A stretch of 64,000 nt of DNA from Bacteroidaceae bacterium (GCA_902362595.1 CABIXF010000012.1:1-64000), one strand, 5' to 3'. Counted from the stretch's first letter, positions 45,536-54,525 are shown. Notes: generated by a model not told the origin, from the letters alone. Translations and numbers: made by a program.

Positions 45536-47029
45536 ATGAAACATCTTTATCTATATTTTCTTGCCGCTTCACTGGCATGTAGCTCTTGTTCGGACAGTTG
45601 GCTGGACCTGAATCCGTCCACTTCTGTGACTACCGACCAGGCTTTTACCACGCTGGATAACGCACAGACGGCTTTGAACGGCATTTACCGTCTGGCTTCC
45701 GCACATAGCTATTATGGAGACAACTTCTTTTATTTTGGTGACTGCCGTGCGGTAGACGTACAAGCGCGTATGAGCAAAGGAGATGGAGGACGTGTATCGC
45801 CTTATTATGAGTATACTGTCAAGGCGACCGATAACTTTAATTCCACTCTGCCTTGGAATCAGGTGTACAAGGTGATTCGTCAGGCCAATAACTTGTTGGA
45901 GGCCATCGAGGAGGGGAAGGTGGTAACTGCCGATGAGCAGGCCTTGAATGAAATCAAGGCGCAGGCACTGGCCATGAGAGGTTTGGCCTTATACGATTTG
46001 GTTCGGGTATTTGCCATGCCTTATGCTTATGACAATGGACAGTCTTTGGGAGTGCCTATCGTGACGACTCCGACCGATCCGACTTCCCGGCCTGCACGCA
46101 ATACGGTGGCCGAGTGCTATACACAGATTATAAAAGACTTGACTGACGCGCTGAGCGGATTGACCAAAGAGAAGAAGGATGGCTGCCTGAACTATTGGGC
46201 CGTACAGGGAATCCTTTCCCGGGTTTACCTGAACAAGCTGGATTATCCGAATGCGTACAAAGCGGCTACAGATGTCATTGAGAACAGTAAAAGTCTGTAT
46301 CAGTTGTACACCAAGGAAGAATACCCTACGGTGTGGGGACAGGAATACACCAGCGAGTCGTTGTTTGAGTTCTATTTCTCTTTGACGGAACCTTCCGGTG
46401 GTTCCGGAGGTGAAGGAGCACCGATGGTGTATGCCAATGAAAGTCAGGTGGACTGGAATAACCTGATTCTGACAGAGGATTTTCTGAACCTGATGGATGA
46501 GGACCCGGACGATGTGCGTCATTGTGTGATGGCAGCTTCCGTTATTCCCAACAACACCGGACTTCCGGAGGGCGCACGCAACAGAACAGTATACCTGACC
46601 AAGTTCCCGGGTAAGTCGGGAGACCCTCGCGACAATAACTTGTGTATCGTACGTCTGTCGGAGATTTACCTGAATGCCGCAGAAGCAGGTTTGAAAATAG
46701 GAGGCAGTGAAGCGGCCAAAGGAATGGAATATTTGAACGACGTCATTACCAACCGTACCACGAATGCAGCCATGAAAGTAAATTCTCTCAGTGATTTTAC
46801 CTTGGAACGTATCCTGAAAGAAAGGAGAAAGGAACTGGTAGGTGAGGGCTTGGCCGTGTACGATTATACTCGCAACAAGCTACCGATTGTACGGACAGGC
46901 GGATGGCACCTGGATCCCTTGAAAACTTCCGATTCACAGACCATTCAACCAGATGATTCACGTTTAGCCGTACCAATTCCTCAGTCGGAGGTGGATGCCA
47001 ATCCTAATCTGAATCCGGACGCGGAGTAG
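45536..47029 (+). CDS. SusD/RagB family nutrient-binding lipoprotein
   Basis: The surface-exposed lipoprotein that captures substrate and closes over the SusC channel. It is 497 aa with a lipobox in LACSSC and the usual tetratricopeptide-like helices (NAQTALNGIYRLAS, then EIKAQALAMRGLALYDLVRVF). The C-terminal block begins EIYLNAAEAGLKIGG and includes LERILKERRKELVGEG, the family's conserved end. It follows susC by 14 bp. The last 26 bases overlap, on the opposite strand, the end of the winged-helix regulator gene. No glycoside hydrolase lies in the same operon. Confidence 0.94.
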   Translation: MKHLYLYFLAASLACSSCSDSWLDLNPSTSVTTDQAFTTLDNAQTALNGIYRLASAHSYYGDNFFYFGDCRAVDVQARMSKGDGGRVSPYYEYTVKATDNFNSTLPWNQVYKVIRQANNLLEAIEEGKVVTADEQALNEIKAQALAMRGLALYDLVRVFAMPYAYDNGQSLGVPIVTTPTDPTSRPARNTVAECYTQIIKDLTDALSGLTKEKKDGCLNYWAVQGILSRVYLNKLDYPNAYKAATDVIENSKSLYQLYTKEEYPTVWGQEYTSESLFEFYFSLTEPSGGSGGEGAPMVYANESQVDWNNLILTEDFLNLMDEDPDDVRHCVMAASVIPNNTGLPEGARNRTVYLTKFPGKSGDPRDNNLCIVRLSEIYLNAAEAGLKIGGSEAAKGMEYLNDVITNRTTNAAMKVNSLSDFTLERILKERRKELVGEGLAVYDYTRNKLPIVRTGGWHLDPLKTSDSQTIQPDDSRLAVPIPQSEVDANPNLNPDAE

Positions 47030-48002
47030 AATCCGCAGCAGACATGCATTTCAAATAATATCCCCGTCCTTTGACGGTAACAATCCGATAATCCGGGAAG
47101 TCTTGCAGGACTTTCCGGATTATTTGTATATGAGTCTCCAGTTTTTCGTCGGCTTGGGCATCATGCGGCCAGCAGGTAGCTTGGATGTCCTTCCGGTCGA
47201 CACATTCTCCATTTTTCTTCCACAACTGATGGAGAATCTGTAAATCCAGACGGGAGATGGCACATTGTATGCCGTCGATGAGGAGGACCTGATGCGTCAG
47301 GTCGATGTAGAGGCCTTTTGCAGGCTTTTTCTGCCGTTTTTTATAGCGTAGGTAAAGCAATACGCCTCCGGCGAACAGCACCAGGAAAAAGGTACCATAA
47401 TAAGCCACAGGGACATAACGCAACATCGTAAGGAGGTCGTAGTCTGCCCACCCCTGCAACTGGAGATTGTGCGTCAGGTCGAGCTGATAGACGGGTGTTC
47501 GATAAGCTGAGGCTGTCGGCAGGATACCTGCCCGTGTTTGGGTACGGGCCTGCGTGTGGATATAAAACACTCCGGCCATTCCGCTGATGTGTCTTTGGGC
47601 GAGCTGTGCCTGGAACAGTTGGTTGATTTGCTCGGCATCGGCTGGCAGAATATCGTCCAGCAGGTATTCATTCAGCAATTTCCGGGCAGTGGCTTCCGGA
47701 AGGCTGTCCTGAAACACGTAAGTTGTTTTTTTCTCCAGGGTCTGGAGGGTATAACTCTTGATTTTCCGATTGGATACGGGAGCGAGGAGATAGGCCTTGA
47801 GCGCAGGGTCTACGTATAGTCTGTTGTCTGTCTGAAAAGTATTTAGACGGTCCTCATAATGCAAGCGTTCGGCTTCCCGTAAAGCCTTGTTGATGGCCGT
47901 GTGAATCTGTGTCCGGCTGCAGCGGAAGGCGATGCCGCAGATGGCAATGCAGGCACGGAAAAAAACGGCGGCAAACAGGAGTATGATAATTTTTTTTTTC
48001 AT
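47004..48002 (-). CDS. Membrane-anchored winged-helix transcriptional regulator
   Basis: A 332-aa one-component regulator. Residues 5-22 form an N-terminal membrane segment. A periplasmic domain of about 175 residues follows, which I do not recognise, then a second transmembrane helix (about 198-219). The cytosolic part (230-318) is an OmpR/PhoB-type DNA-binding domain, ending in YRIVTVKGRGYYL, the hallmark of its final hairpin. There is no receiver or kinase domain, so signalling must pass directly across the membrane, as in ToxR/CadC but with the DNA-binding domain at the C-terminus. It converges on susD with a 26-nt overlap and has the 22-bp array upstream. Confidence 0.82.
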   Translation of the reverse strand: MKKKIIILLFAAVFFRACIAICGIAFRCSRTQIHTAINKALREAERLHYEDRLNTFQTDNRLYVDPALKAYLLAPVSNRKIKSYTLQTLEKKTTYVFQDSLPEATARKLLNEYLLDDILPADAEQINQLFQAQLAQRHISGMAGVFYIHTQARTQTRAGILPTASAYRTPVYQLDLTHNLQLQGWADYDLLTMLRYVPVAYYGTFFLVLFAGGVLLYLRYKKRQKKPAKGLYIDLTHQVLLIDGIQCAISRLDLQILHQLWKKNGECVDRKDIQATCWPHDAQADEKLETHIQIIRKVLQDFPDYRIVTVKGRGYYLKCMSAADSTPRPDSD

Positions 48003-48082
48003 GACAGCTTCTTTGAGGGCAAATTAAACGAAAAAAAGCGGGAATTCAAAAACGTGACGGCATTCATGAAAAAGTGGGCTTG

Positions 48083-48185
48083 CCTGTTTTAGGTTTCCCA
48101 GTCAGAAAACATACGTTTCTCGGTGCGAAAACGTACGTTTCGTGTAAGGAAAACATACGGTTCCGCATCGGAAAACGTAAAAAAG
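48083..48185. repeat. Tandem array of 22-bp palindromic units with variable 7-nt spacers
   Basis: Full units start at 48105, 48127 and 48149, with a partial one at 48171: exact 22-bp spacing. The 15-bp repeat is GAAAACRTACGKTTC, containing the palindrome AAACGTACGTTT in unit 2. The 7-nt spacers are all different: TCGGTGC, GTGTAAG, CGCATCG. A degenerate half unit (TTTTAGGTTTC, then spacer CCAGTCA) precedes the first at 48087. The last unit loses its right arm. It fills most of the gap between the CAT-like gene and the regulator gene. Confidence 0.9.
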
Positions 48186-48221
48186 AACGAGGCCTTGTCA
48201 GGAAAATGTGCCTGCGTTTTC

Positions 48222-48872
48222 TTATCTTTCTTTCAGGTATTGTGCTACCTTTTCAAAAAACAGGGAGATGTGGGCTCCGTCTACGAATGCATGACTCACT
48301 GTCAGAGCGATGGGCATCACCAGCCGTCCTTCCCGTTTGACGGCCTTTCCGGCATTCATCAGCGGATAATCCAACGGATGGCCGGAGGCATACTGTGTGT
48401 AGGAAATGGATGTGAAATACAGTTTGGGGGTCGCACTGAGCAGGATGACGTCGAAATCGCCCTGTGCGGCAATTTCCTTGTCGGTACCGTACGGGTCTCC
48501 ATCGTCCGGAATGGAAGTGATGATGCGCCGTGCTTCTTCGTAGAAGGCCTTGAAATCGCTTTTCCAGGGAATGCGTACGGTATAGAAGGTCTTTCCGGGG
48601 ACGGCAATCGGAGTGGTGATGTCTACTGTGTCATGGTAGACCACCTGTCCGTCTTTGTCCCATCGGTAGCGGAATTCCTTGATTTCGTTGGCGGCACGGA
48701 GGATGGCATACAGGTAATACAGGAAAAAGGAATGCCCTTTGGCCTTGGCTTCGGCGTAAGCCTCCGTACAATCCACTTCGCTGGTGAGGGCAATCCAAGA
48801 GTTATGGAAGTCGCGGAAGAAGAGGTAATTGTCCTTCCGCTCCCAGGTGTCAATGTCAATCAGATGTTTCAT
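48222..48872 (-). CDS. Chloramphenicol acetyltransferase-like protein
   Basis: A 216-aa protein of the type A CAT fold. The active-site region reads [14 protein letters not shown], where CAT enzymes have HHAVCDGFH. The Asp-Gly and the His before F are in the expected places, but the first of the paired His residues is replaced by Ser. The N-terminal [17 protein letters not shown] and the central [15 protein letters not shown] match the family. Many such chromosomal proteins in Bacteroides do not confer resistance, so a true chloramphenicol activity is not assured. Its start overlaps the ketopantoate reductase type gene by 4 nt. Confidence 0.82.
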   Translation of the reverse strand: MKHLIDIDTWERKDNYLFFRDFHNSWIALTSEVDCTEAYAEAKAKGHSFFLYYLYAILRAANEIKEFRYRWDKDGQVVYHDTVDITTPIAVPGKTFYTVRIPWKSDFKAFYEEARRIITSIPDDGDPYGTDKEIAAQGDFDVILLSATPKLYFTSISYTQYASGHPLDYPLMNAGKAVKREGRLVMPIALTVSHAFVDGAHISLFFEKVAQYLKER

Positions 48873-49780
48873 GCGGGTTTGAATTTTTGTGCCACTTTCC
48901 GGTAGGTAGGCATCTCGATGTGTAATTGTTTTCCCAAGTCAATCATGTCGAAGAGCAGTCCCTGAATTTCCGATTCATGACCGCGGGCGATGTCCTTCTG
49001 CATGGAAGCCGTGCTGTGCGGGTCGAGCTTGTCGATGACCATCAGGTTGTAGGCAACCGGGTCGCTGGGGTAGCGGATACTCAGCTTTTCGCCTATCTGT
49101 GCGCTTTCACGCGACAGGCCGATGAAGGTGTCACGCACTTCGCCTTCGTGCTGCACTTCTCCCATCGGCACATCGTGATAAGCCCCCGTGCAGGCCATGG
49201 CGGAGATGAACGACCATTTGATGAAGGTATCGCGGTTGATATCGTCCGACACATCGACTTTGATGCCACATGCACGGAGCTCTTCGGCAATGGCTTCCAG
49301 CCGTTCGGGGGCAACATGTTGTTCCGGACGGGCTCCGAATACCAGGCGGAAGATGCTTCCCATCTGGCTGATTTCTCCTTCACCCGACACGAATCCCACA
49401 ATGTAGATACAGCCGTCGAGTACTTTTACCGACGGTACGAGGCGTCCGATGCGGGGGCCGGTACCGTAGACATTGAGGATAGGAATGACCAGTGTGTCGG
49501 GAGTGGCAGCCCGTTCCAGCACTTCCTGAATGGAGTCGATGGAGTAGCCTTTCACGCAGACAAAAATCACGTCGGCTTTCCCCTGAAATTCTTCGGCGGT
49601 ACAGGCTTTCACGGGGAGAAAATGTTCGCCTTTCAAATCCGATTTCAAATGCAATCCCTGACGGCAGATGGCCTCCAGGTGCTTTCCACGGGCGATACAA
49701 GTGACCTCCTTGCCTGCCAAGGCAAGAAATCCGGCGATGCATCCTCCTACACCGCCTGTTCCAATGATGAGATAGTTCAT
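48869..49780 (-). CDS. Ketopantoate reductase family protein
   Basis: An NADP(H)-dependent oxidoreductase (303 aa) of the PanE/ApbA type, which in other bacteria reduces ketopantoate to pantoate for coenzyme A. The Rossmann nucleotide motif is at the N-terminus ([19 protein letters not shown]). The conserved VCVKGYS and the catalytic Lys in FIKWSF are present. A second Asn/Ser segment lies in [10 protein letters not shown]. It precedes and overlaps the CAT-like gene, so the two are coupled in one transcript. Whether it serves pantothenate synthesis or another 2-keto acid is open. Confidence 0.82.
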   Translation of the reverse strand: MNYLIIGTGGVGGCIAGFLALAGKEVTCIARGKHLEAICRQGLHLKSDLKGEHFLPVKACTAEEFQGKADVIFVCVKGYSIDSIQEVLERAATPDTLVIPILNVYGTGPRIGRLVPSVKVLDGCIYIVGFVSGEGEISQMGSIFRLVFGARPEQHVAPERLEAIAEELRACGIKVDVSDDINRDTFIKWSFISAMACTGAYHDVPMGEVQHEGEVRDTFIGLSRESAQIGEKLSIRYPSDPVAYNLMVIDKLDPHSTASMQKDIARGHESEIQGLLFDMIDLGKQLHIEMPTYRKVAQKFKPA

Positions 49781-49802
49781 GGTGTAATCAATTTAGAGGG
49801 AT

Positions 49803-49836
49803 AAAAAAAGCACGGAAGCGGTCGATGCTCCGTGCT
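49803..49836 (-). terminator. Terminator of ychF
   Basis: On the minus strand AGCACGGAGC pairs with GCTTCCGTGCT, followed by a T-run. Confidence 0.85.
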
Positions 49837-49849
49837 GATGGGATGAGTT

Positions 49850-50953
49850 TTATACATTGAAGCGGAAGTGCATGATATCACCGTCTTCCACGATGTAATC
49901 CTTACCTTCCACATTGAGTTTTCCGGCTTCGCGTACGGCTGCTTCTGAACCGTAGTGGATGAAGTCGTCATACTTGATGACCTCGGCGCGGATGAAGCCT
50001 TTTTCAAAGTCGGTGTGGATGACACCTGCACACTGCGGAGCTTTCCATCCTTTGTGGAAGGTCCATGCGCGGACTTCCATCTTTCCGGCCGTGAAGTAAG
50101 TCTCCAAGTTCAGCAGCTTGTAGGCGGCCCGTATCAGTCGGCTCACGCCCGATTCTTCCAGCCCGATTTCCTGCAGGAACATCTGGCGGTCTTCGTAGGT
50201 TTCCAGTTCGGCGATATCCGCTTCCGTTTTGGCAGCCACAATCAGGATTTCAGCCCCTTCGTCCTTGACCGCTTCGCGAACCTGCTCTACATATTTGTTG
50301 CCGCTTACCGCACTACCTTCGTCCACGTTGCAGACATACAGCACTGGTTTGGAAGTCAGCAGAAAGAGGTCGTGTGCGATTTTCTGCTCGTCCTTTGATT
50401 CAAACTGTACGGTACGGGCTGATTTTCCTTGCAGCAGGGCATCGCGGTAGCGCACCAATACTTCGTAGGTTTGTTTGGCCACCTTGTCGCCTCCGGTCTG
50501 TGCCTGTTTCTGCACCTTCTGGATACGGCTTTCAATGGTTTCCAGGTCTTTCAGCTGAAGCTCTGTGTCGATAATCTCCTTGTCACGTACAGGATTCACA
50601 TTGCCGTCCACGTGCGTTACGTTTTCGTCGTCAAAGCAGCGCAACACGTGCAGGATGGCATCCGTCTCACGGATGTTGGCCAGGAACTTGTTGCCCAGTC
50701 CTTCTCCCTTGCTGGCCCCTTTCACCAGTCCGGCGATATCCACAATTTCTACCGTGGTAGGAACGATGCGGTCCGGATCTACCAGTTCAGCCAGTTTGTT
50801 GAGCCGCTCATCGGGTACGGTAATGACTCCTACGTTCGGTTCAATAGTACAGAATGGGAAATTGGCTGCCTGCGCTTTCGCGTTGGACAGGCAGTTGAAG
50901 AGTGTCGATTTTCCGACGTTCGGCAAACCGACGATACCACATTGTAATGCCAT
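49850..50953 (-). CDS. ychF: Ribosome-binding ATPase YchF
   Basis: An Obg-related P-loop ATPase that binds ribosomes. The 367-aa protein shows the G1 motif GLPNVGKSTLF, DIAGLVKGASKGEGLGN as G3, the YVCN segment for nucleotide choice and a C-terminal TGS domain ending VEDGDIMHFRFNV. The length is typical of the YchF/OLA1 family. It has its own promoter about 53 bp upstream and ends at a terminator before the ketopantoate reductase type gene. Confidence 0.97.
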   Translation of the reverse strand: MALQCGIVGLPNVGKSTLFNCLSNAKAQAANFPFCTIEPNVGVITVPDERLNKLAELVDPDRIVPTTVEIVDIAGLVKGASKGEGLGNKFLANIRETDAILHVLRCFDDENVTHVDGNVNPVRDKEIIDTELQLKDLETIESRIQKVQKQAQTGGDKVAKQTYEVLVRYRDALLQGKSARTVQFESKDEQKIAHDLFLLTSKPVLYVCNVDEGSAVSGNKYVEQVREAVKDEGAEILIVAAKTEADIAELETYEDRQMFLQEIGLEESGVSRLIRAAYKLLNLETYFTAGKMEVRAWTFHKGWKAPQCAGVIHTDFEKGFIRAEVIKYDDFIHYGSEAAVREAGKLNVEGKDYIVEDGDIMHFRFNV

Positions 50954-51005
50954 AATTTATCGTTTGTTTTTAATCTATTTCTACAGATAATCCTCTAATT
51001 TTCTG

Positions 51006-51013
51006 CAAAGATA
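51006..51013 (-). promoter_or_regulatory. Promoter -7 box of ychF
   Basis: TATCTTTG on the minus strand, 52 bp upstream of the ychF start. Confidence 0.65.
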
Positions 51014-51082
51014 GTGAAAGGTAAGGGCAGAGACAAACGAAAACGCAATTTTCAAGTTTAAGTGTGAGGAAGTAGAGGACAT

Positions 51083-51114
51083 AAAAAAGAGGCGCTCCTC
51101 ACGAAGTGCCTCTT
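51083..51114 (-). terminator. Terminator of the DUF3836 gene
   Basis: On the minus strand AGAGGCACTTC pairs with GAGCGCCTCT, followed by a T-run. Confidence 0.82.
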
Positions 51115-51150
51115 CTTTAATAAGAGAGTTTATGAATTTTCTTTATTTAA

Positions 51151-51537
51151 TCATTTGTCCATTGTTACTGTCATTTCAGGAATCAGAATGAAATCATTCT
51201 TCTTGGAATTCCATTTGTAGTATTCTGTAGTTACACTCTTGTTGTCGTAAGTATAACGGATACACAAATCGTTTTCCCAGCAGTTGTTGTTTGCATTCCA
51301 TTTCTGTGACATGTTTTCTGTCATCTGGTTATTGGCATTGTACTTGTAGTTATACTTCATGTAGTTGGTTAACATGTTGCCGTCTTTCTTATAGACAGTT
51401 TCAGCAACTTTCATTCCGTTAACTTCTTCTGCATTGTAAATCAAGTTGTTGTTCATTTTTGCCGCATAAGTCGACAAGTTCGCAATAAAAGTTATAACCA
51501 GAACAATTACACACTTTGCTAAATCCATCTTTTTCAT
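51151..51537 (-). CDS. DUF3836 secreted protein
   Basis: A 128-aa exported protein (signal KCVIVLVITFIANLSTYA) with no Cys lipobox. The mature part has repeating, Tyr/Asn-rich beta-strands such as NYMKYNYKYNANNQM and CIRYTYDNKSVTTEYYKWN, the pattern of the Bacteroides DUF3836 family. The function is not known. It has a promoter box, a short leader and a terminator of its own, so it is monocistronic and well expressed in principle. The mature sequence is much richer in Asn and Lys than neighbouring proteins. Confidence 0.8.
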   Translation of the reverse strand: MKKMDLAKCVIVLVITFIANLSTYAAKMNNNLIYNAEEVNGMKVAETVYKKDGNMLTNYMKYNYKYNANNQMTENMSQKWNANNNCWENDLCIRYTYDNKSVTTEYYKWNSKKNDFILIPEMTVTMDK

Positions 51538-51586
51538 ATCTTTTTTATTTTAAGGTTTTACTTACTTTTTGTTTCTTTTGACGGTG

Positions 51587-51594
51587 CAAATGTA
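51587..51594 (-). promoter_or_regulatory. Promoter -7 box of the DUF3836 gene
   Basis: TACATTTG on the minus strand, 49 bp upstream of the start. Confidence 0.6.
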
Positions 51595-51689
51595 GTAAAA
51601 GCTTTGATATGTTGTATTCTTTCTCGCAAAAAAATGCAAGAAATTAGCAAAATGTCACCAATTAAGCATTTGTTAACAATATAGAATGA

Positions 51690-54458
51690 TTAATGTGCTT
51701 CCAGCCAATTTTGACCCCAACCATAGTCTGCACGCAATGGAGCTTTCATTTTGTAAGCAGCTTCCATTTCAGATATCACAATTTGCTGTACTTTTTCTTT
51801 TTCTTCCGGCAAGACGCTGAAGTTTAATTCATCATGTACCTGAAGAATCATCTTGGATTGAATTCCTTCTTCCTGGAATCGTTGGTATATTCGTATCATG
51901 GCTACTTTAATGATATCGGCTGCGCTTCCTTGAATAGGGGCATTGATTGCATTTCGTTCGGCATAGCCTCTGACGACTGCATTTTTGGAGTTGATGTCGG
52001 GCAGATAACGTTTGCGCTTGAAGATGGTTTCAATGTATCCTTGTTCCCGTGCAAGCTGGATGCTTTTATCCATATAAGCCTTTACATCCGGGTAATTTTC
52101 GAAATAGCCGTCGATGAGTTCTTTGGCTTCTTTCCGGTCGACATTCAGTCGTTCGGCCAGTCCGAAAACCGAAATGCCATAAATGATTCCAAAGTTGGCT
52201 GTTTTGGCTTTGCTTCTTTGTTCTCGTGTGACGTCTTCCAGTTTCACCTTATATATTTTAGCTGCGGTGGCTGCATGAATGTCCTGACCTTTCTGGAAAG
52301 CCTCTATCATGTGAGGGTCTCCGCTTAAGTGTGCCATGATACGCAGTTCAATCTGTGAATAATCGGCCGAGAAGAATTCGCATCCGTCGTCTGGAATGAA
52401 GGCTTTCCGGATTTCCTTTCCGTCTTCATTGCGGATAGGGATATTCTGCAAGTTGGGGTTGCTTGAACTCAGTCGCCCGGTAGCAGTGACCGTTTGATTG
52501 AAAGAGGTGTGAATGCGTCCGGTGGCTGGATTGATCAGTAGGGGAAGGGCATCGATGTAGGTTCCCAGTAGTTTCTTCAGACCGCGATGTTCCAGTATCT
52601 TGGCTACGATTTCGTGCTTTCCTCTCAGGCTTTCCAGCACTTCTTCCGAGGTGACGTATTGCCCTGTTTTTGTTTTCTTGGCTTTTTCCACGATTTTTAA
52701 TCGGTCGAACAACACTTCACCTACTTGTTTGGGAGACGCAATGTTGAACTCCATGCCGGCCAGTTGATGTACCTCTTCTTCTATCTGATTCATGCGTGTG
52801 GTGAAATGACGTGAAGTTTCCTTCAGTGCTTCTGTGTCGATACGCACTCCGTTTCTTTCCATGTAGGCCAGCACTGGAACCAATGGCATTTCAATTTCTT
52901 CGAATAATTTCTTTACATCGTTCTTCTCAAGTTCTTTTTCTAGTATGTGTTTTAACTTGAGAGTTACGTCGGCATCTTCGCAGGCATATTTGTAAACGGC
53001 TTCCGGTGCGAGGTCGCGCATGTTGCCCTGTTTTTTGCCTTTCGGTCCAATCAGTTCTTCAATTTTGATTGTTTCATATTTCAGATAGACTTCTGCCAGA
53101 TAATCCATTCCATGACGCAGTTCGGGTTGAAGTACGTAGTGTGCAATCATGGTGTCGAACATTTTTCCTTTTAGTGTCACTCCGTAATTGGCCAGCATAA
53201 TTAAATCGTACTTGATATTCTGGCCAATTTTGAGCGAATTGGGATTTTCAAAGGCCGGTTTAAATATATTTACAATTTTTAAAGCTTCCTCACGGTTCGC
53301 GGGTACAGGTACATAAAATGCCTGATTTTCGTGTATACTGAAGCTCATTCCCACCAATTCTGCTGTGATAGGGTCTGTTCCTGTGGTTTCCGTGTCTAGA
53401 CTGAAAAAAATCTGATTTGTCAAATTTTGAGCTAATTCCTCCATTTTTTCTTGATTATCAATAAGTTGATAGTCGTATGGAAGAGATTCTAACCTCGTGA
53501 GATTTGAATTTTTGGCGTCGCCTGTATCTTCCTGCGCAAATAAGCCAAAGAGATCGGGTTGAGCAGTGGGTGAGGAGGGGGCCTTTTTTTCCGTTTTGAT
53601 GACACGGTCGATTAGAGTACGGAACTCCAACATTTCGAACAGACGGCGAAGTTCTTCTTCGTCGGGCTCCTCTTTTTTCAGTGCATCCATGTCAAGCTGG
53701 ACAGGTACATCAGTTTTGATGGTAGCCAGAAATTTGGAGAACATAATCTGTTCCTTGTTTTCTTCTACTTTCTTTTTGATGGCTCCTTTCAGTTCATCTG
53801 TATGGGTGAGCAGGTTTTCGATACTTCCGAACTGGGCAATCAGTTTTTGTGCGGTTTTTTCTCCCACTCCGGGACAGCCCGGAATGTTGTCGGCTGTATC
53901 GCCCATCAGGCCCAGCATGTCGATGACCTGAAGAGGAGACTGGATATCGAACTTGGCTTTGACCTCGTTGACGCCCATTATTTCGAAATCCTTGTCGCCG
54001 TACTTCGGACGATACATGAACACATGTTCCCCTACAAGTTGGCCGTAATCCTTGTCGGGGGTCATCATATAGGTGGTAATTCCTCTTTTCCCAGCTTCGG
54101 TGGCAAGTGTGCCGATGACGTCGTCAGCTTCATAGCCAGCCACTTCCAGGATAGGGATGCGATAGGCCCGGATGATGTCTTTTATGATAGGGACGGATTG
54201 CCGGATGGCCTCGGGGGTTTCTTCTCGTTGAGCCTTGTATGCTTGGTAAGCCTCATGGCGAAACGTAGGTCCCGACGGGTCGAAAGCAATGCCGATGTGG
54301 GTCGGATTCTCTTTTCTCAGCACTTCTTCCAGCGTATTGACAAACCCCAGGATAGCGGAAGTGTTAAGACCTTTTGAGTTGATGCGGGGATTCTTGATGA
54401 AGGCGTAGTAGGCACGATAAATCAGTGCATAAGCGTCTAGTAGAAATAGTTTCTCCAT
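51690..54458 (-). CDS. polA: DNA polymerase I
   Basis: Fills gaps and removes RNA primers in replication and repair. The 922-aa protein has all three domains. A 5' nuclease starts FLLDAYALIYRAYYAF and has GYEADDVIGT. The 3'-5' exonuclease domain has SLDTETTGTDPI, so proofreading looks intact. The polymerase has motif A DYSQIELR, motif B RSKAKTANFGIIYG and motif C VHDEL. An upstream start would add 13 residues not seen in the family, so the ATG at MEKLFLLDAY was chosen. It is divergent from the polyprenyl synthase gene. Confidence 0.97.
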   Translation of the reverse strand: MEKLFLLDAYALIYRAYYAFIKNPRINSKGLNTSAILGFVNTLEEVLRKENPTHIGIAFDPSGPTFRHEAYQAYKAQREETPEAIRQSVPIIKDIIRAYRIPILEVAGYEADDVIGTLATEAGKRGITTYMMTPDKDYGQLVGEHVFMYRPKYGDKDFEIMGVNEVKAKFDIQSPLQVIDMLGLMGDTADNIPGCPGVGEKTAQKLIAQFGSIENLLTHTDELKGAIKKKVEENKEQIMFSKFLATIKTDVPVQLDMDALKKEEPDEEELRRLFEMLEFRTLIDRVIKTEKKAPSSPTAQPDLFGLFAQEDTGDAKNSNLTRLESLPYDYQLIDNQEKMEELAQNLTNQIFFSLDTETTGTDPITAELVGMSFSIHENQAFYVPVPANREEALKIVNIFKPAFENPNSLKIGQNIKYDLIMLANYGVTLKGKMFDTMIAHYVLQPELRHGMDYLAEVYLKYETIKIEELIGPKGKKQGNMRDLAPEAVYKYACEDADVTLKLKHILEKELEKNDVKKLFEEIEMPLVPVLAYMERNGVRIDTEALKETSRHFTTRMNQIEEEVHQLAGMEFNIASPKQVGEVLFDRLKIVEKAKKTKTGQYVTSEEVLESLRGKHEIVAKILEHRGLKKLLGTYIDALPLLINPATGRIHTSFNQTVTATGRLSSSNPNLQNIPIRNEDGKEIRKAFIPDDGCEFFSADYSQIELRIMAHLSGDPHMIEAFQKGQDIHAATAAKIYKVKLEDVTREQRSKAKTANFGIIYGISVFGLAERLNVDRKEAKELIDGYFENYPDVKAYMDKSIQLAREQGYIETIFKRKRYLPDINSKNAVVRGYAERNAINAPIQGSAADIIKVAMIRIYQRFQEEGIQSKMILQVHDELNFSVLPEEKEKVQQIVISEMEAAYKMKAPLRADYGWGQNWLEAH

Positions 54459-54525
54459 TCGTGTAAAAATATTAAGATTTTTCATGTAAATGTACAAAAA
54501 AATACGGTATTCAGTCTTTTATTAT

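Noticed and set aside
48083..48185. CRISPR array
   Set aside because: The repeats are 15 bp and the spacers 7 nt. CRISPR repeats and spacers are each about 25-40 nt. No cas genes are present.
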